From positions 1 through 64,000 of the forward strand of contig DASQAF010000027.1 of the NCBI GenBank assembly GCA_035635855.1: 64,000 nt of DNA, given 5' to 3'. Shown in pieces: positions 63,093 to 64,000 of this stretch. Under the pieces are notes generated by a model. The model had not been told where the DNA came from, made no database searches, and saw only the letters and a list, made by a program, of their open reading frames with translations. Positions within the stretch are counted from its first letter, which is position 1; each line of letters opens with the position of its first letter. The stretch comes from UBA11740 sp035635855. GTDB taxonomy: Bacteria; Acidobacteriota; Blastocatellia; Pyrinomonadales; Pyrinomonadaceae. The position numbers were made by a program, and so were the translations under genes.

Positions 63093-63240
63093 GGCTAGCA
63101 CGAAATGAAACGTGCCCCCGCCGCCATCACTTCTCTGAGCGCCGCAAGCCGCTGCGCCAGCCGCCCGCCGAGCGACCCTTCAGTTTAATCCCCCCGAAAT
63201 TGGAACCCGGTCAGAAATGACCGGGTTCTCCCGCATTTAG
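63093..63240. repeat. 148-bp structured element, copy B
   Basis: The second copy, exactly 240 bp downstream of copy A, carries the same terminal hairpins at 63098-63115 and 63203-63228. The sequences flanking the copies outside 63065-63240 differ, so the unit itself and not a longer segment was duplicated or conserved. Confidence 0.85.
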
Positions 63241-63662
63241 AGAGCATTCATTTCATATCCTATTCTGGAATCGGGCCCGCCTTTGTAAGAAACATAAGAT
63301 CACGCAGTCAGAATGGTGACTGGTCCGAGCGTTAATGGTTGATTGAGATCAGTCAACAGGCGGTCAGAACGGCGGATTTTGTCACTTTGACAGTGACGGT
63401 TTTTGTCGTTTCGCACTCAAACCGGCGATGACGACCACCGTCTTGAGTGTCCTTCCAAAAATTCTGAACTTATTTTTGAGTATGCGAGTCTGACTTCCAG
63501 AATTTGGAAATCCGCACCGAACTGGCATCGATCCATTGAGCGGAAAGCCAGGTCTCAGAGTAGGGTGGCGCTGGTCAGACAATAGCTGCCGGGCCGTGAG
63601 CCATCAACCTCGCTAATATCGACCCCTTACTGCTGCCGCGGGATACTGGTAAACTCGTCCCC

Positions 63663-64000
63663 ATGCACGACGCGGTCGCCCTCGAGGCACCTCATCGCAG
63701 GCGGAACATCGCCAAGCTTGCACGCGCCAGCGCTCCTACACTTCCCGAAGTTTCCTTGGTCGCGTCTTCAGCGCTGTTGGCCATTCTTTCTTTTCCGAAC
63801 TTTGATTTATGGTTTCTAGCGTGGATCGCTCTGGTGCCTCTGTTGGTGGCTACGGCGCAAACGCGGAACGGACTGCGCGCATTCCTGCTGGGTTGGCTTT
63901 GGGGCCTTATTTTCTTTTACGGGTCCTGCTGGTGGCTAACGTACCCGATAATTCATTACGGACATATTTCAGCCTGGTTTGCTTACCCGCTGTTACTGCT
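63663..64000 (+). CDS. lnt: Apolipoprotein N-acyltransferase, N-terminal part
   Basis: The gene runs off the window; 112 residues are visible. From ATG 63663 the protein reads a polar N-terminus and then helices typical of Lnt: LLAILSFPNFDLWFLAWIAL, LRAFLLGWLWGLIFFYGSCW and the end AWFAYPLLL. Lnt adds the third acyl chain to lipoproteins in the inner membrane. This agrees with the diderm envelope genes elsewhere in the window. The catalytic nitrilase domain lies outside the window. Confidence 0.85.
   Translation, partial: MHDAVALEAPHRRRNIAKLARASAPTLPEVSLVASSALLAILSFPNFDLWFLAWIALVPLLVATAQTRNGLRAFLLGWLWGLIFFYGSCWWLTYPIIHYGHISAWFAYPLLL

Larger units (their letters stand above)
62657..63662. other. 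1-kb gene-free stretch with duplicated element
   Basis: No protein gene is convincing in this 1006-nt stretch. It holds two copies of a 148-bp element (62853-63000 and 63093-63240), separated by 92 nt. The rest (62657-62852 and 63241-63662) shows no feature I can support. Confidence 0.6.

Noticed and set aside
63382..63582. 66-codon open frame on the minus strand near the end
   Set aside because: There is no ribosome-binding site, no family resemblance and low coding-like structure; it lies in a gene-free stretch.

Overview
The window looks like chromosomal DNA of a diderm, LPS-bearing bacterium, most likely an Acidobacteriota member close to the Blastocatellia. This is inferred from gene content, not from a search. 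The pointers are two giant Oar-type TonB-dependent receptors with N-terminal carboxypeptidase-regulatory domains, two Ser/Thr kinases (one fused to TPRs), a Bacillus-type diheme succinate dehydrogenase, Kdo/lipid A genes, an apolipoprotein N-acyltransferase, HemQ-type heme synthesis, and many short palindromic repeats between genes. No phage, integrase, transposase, CRISPR array or classical defence island is visible. About 50 protein genes and two tRNA-Arg genes can be supported.

Layout. 0.4-3.5 kb: elongation factor P, then the overlapping waaA-lpxK pair. 3.5-7.2 kb: a zinc-ribbon Ser/Thr kinase and an Fo-only ATP synthase cluster atpI-atpB-atpE closed by a terminator, with no F1 genes. 7.3-11.5 kb: a palindromic element, an SPFH protein, an amidase and malate dehydrogenase, whose leader carries three tandem hairpins. 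11.5-19.2 kb: a secreted BNR/DUF11 protein, a hypothetical protein and a kinase-TPR receptor. 19.4-22.9 kb: sdhC-sdhA-sdhB, with a different dyad repeat in each spacer. 23-26.5 kb: an Smr protein, tRNA-Arg(CCT), apt and a Tat-exported Ntn-hydrolase.

26.5-30.7 kb: a candidate envelope-stress module made of a LolA/RseB-like protein, an ECF sigma factor, a ZAS anti-sigma factor and an HtrA-like double-PDZ protein lacking catalytic Asp and Ser. 31-38.3 kb: an ATP-grasp enzyme, membrane and TPR proteins, a second ECF sigma/anti-sigma pair with its own ECF-type promoter, and a CYTH protein. 38.4-45.3 kb: an ABC exporter pair, acylphosphatase, a large secreted protein with an in-frame repeat insertion, a DUF2585 protein and HemQ. 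45.6-47.9 kb: a lipoprotein cytochrome c, tRNA-Arg(TCG), a DUF4097-like protein and a CheY-like regulator.

47.9-57.3 kb: two paralogous Oar receptors flanking a TPR protein. Their upstream regions share a 16-bp palindrome placed exactly 95 bp from a -24/-12 (sigma-54-like) promoter motif. 57.5-64 kb: a serine beta-lactamase-fold protein, DUF4139, BON and FlgO/TPR proteins, then a 1-kb gene-free stretch holding two near-identical copies of a 148-bp structured element, and finally the start of lnt.

The most promising signals are the shared Oar regulatory architecture, the LolA/ECF/anti-sigma/dead-protease cluster, the 148-bp duplicated element, and the covarying hairpin array in front of mdh.
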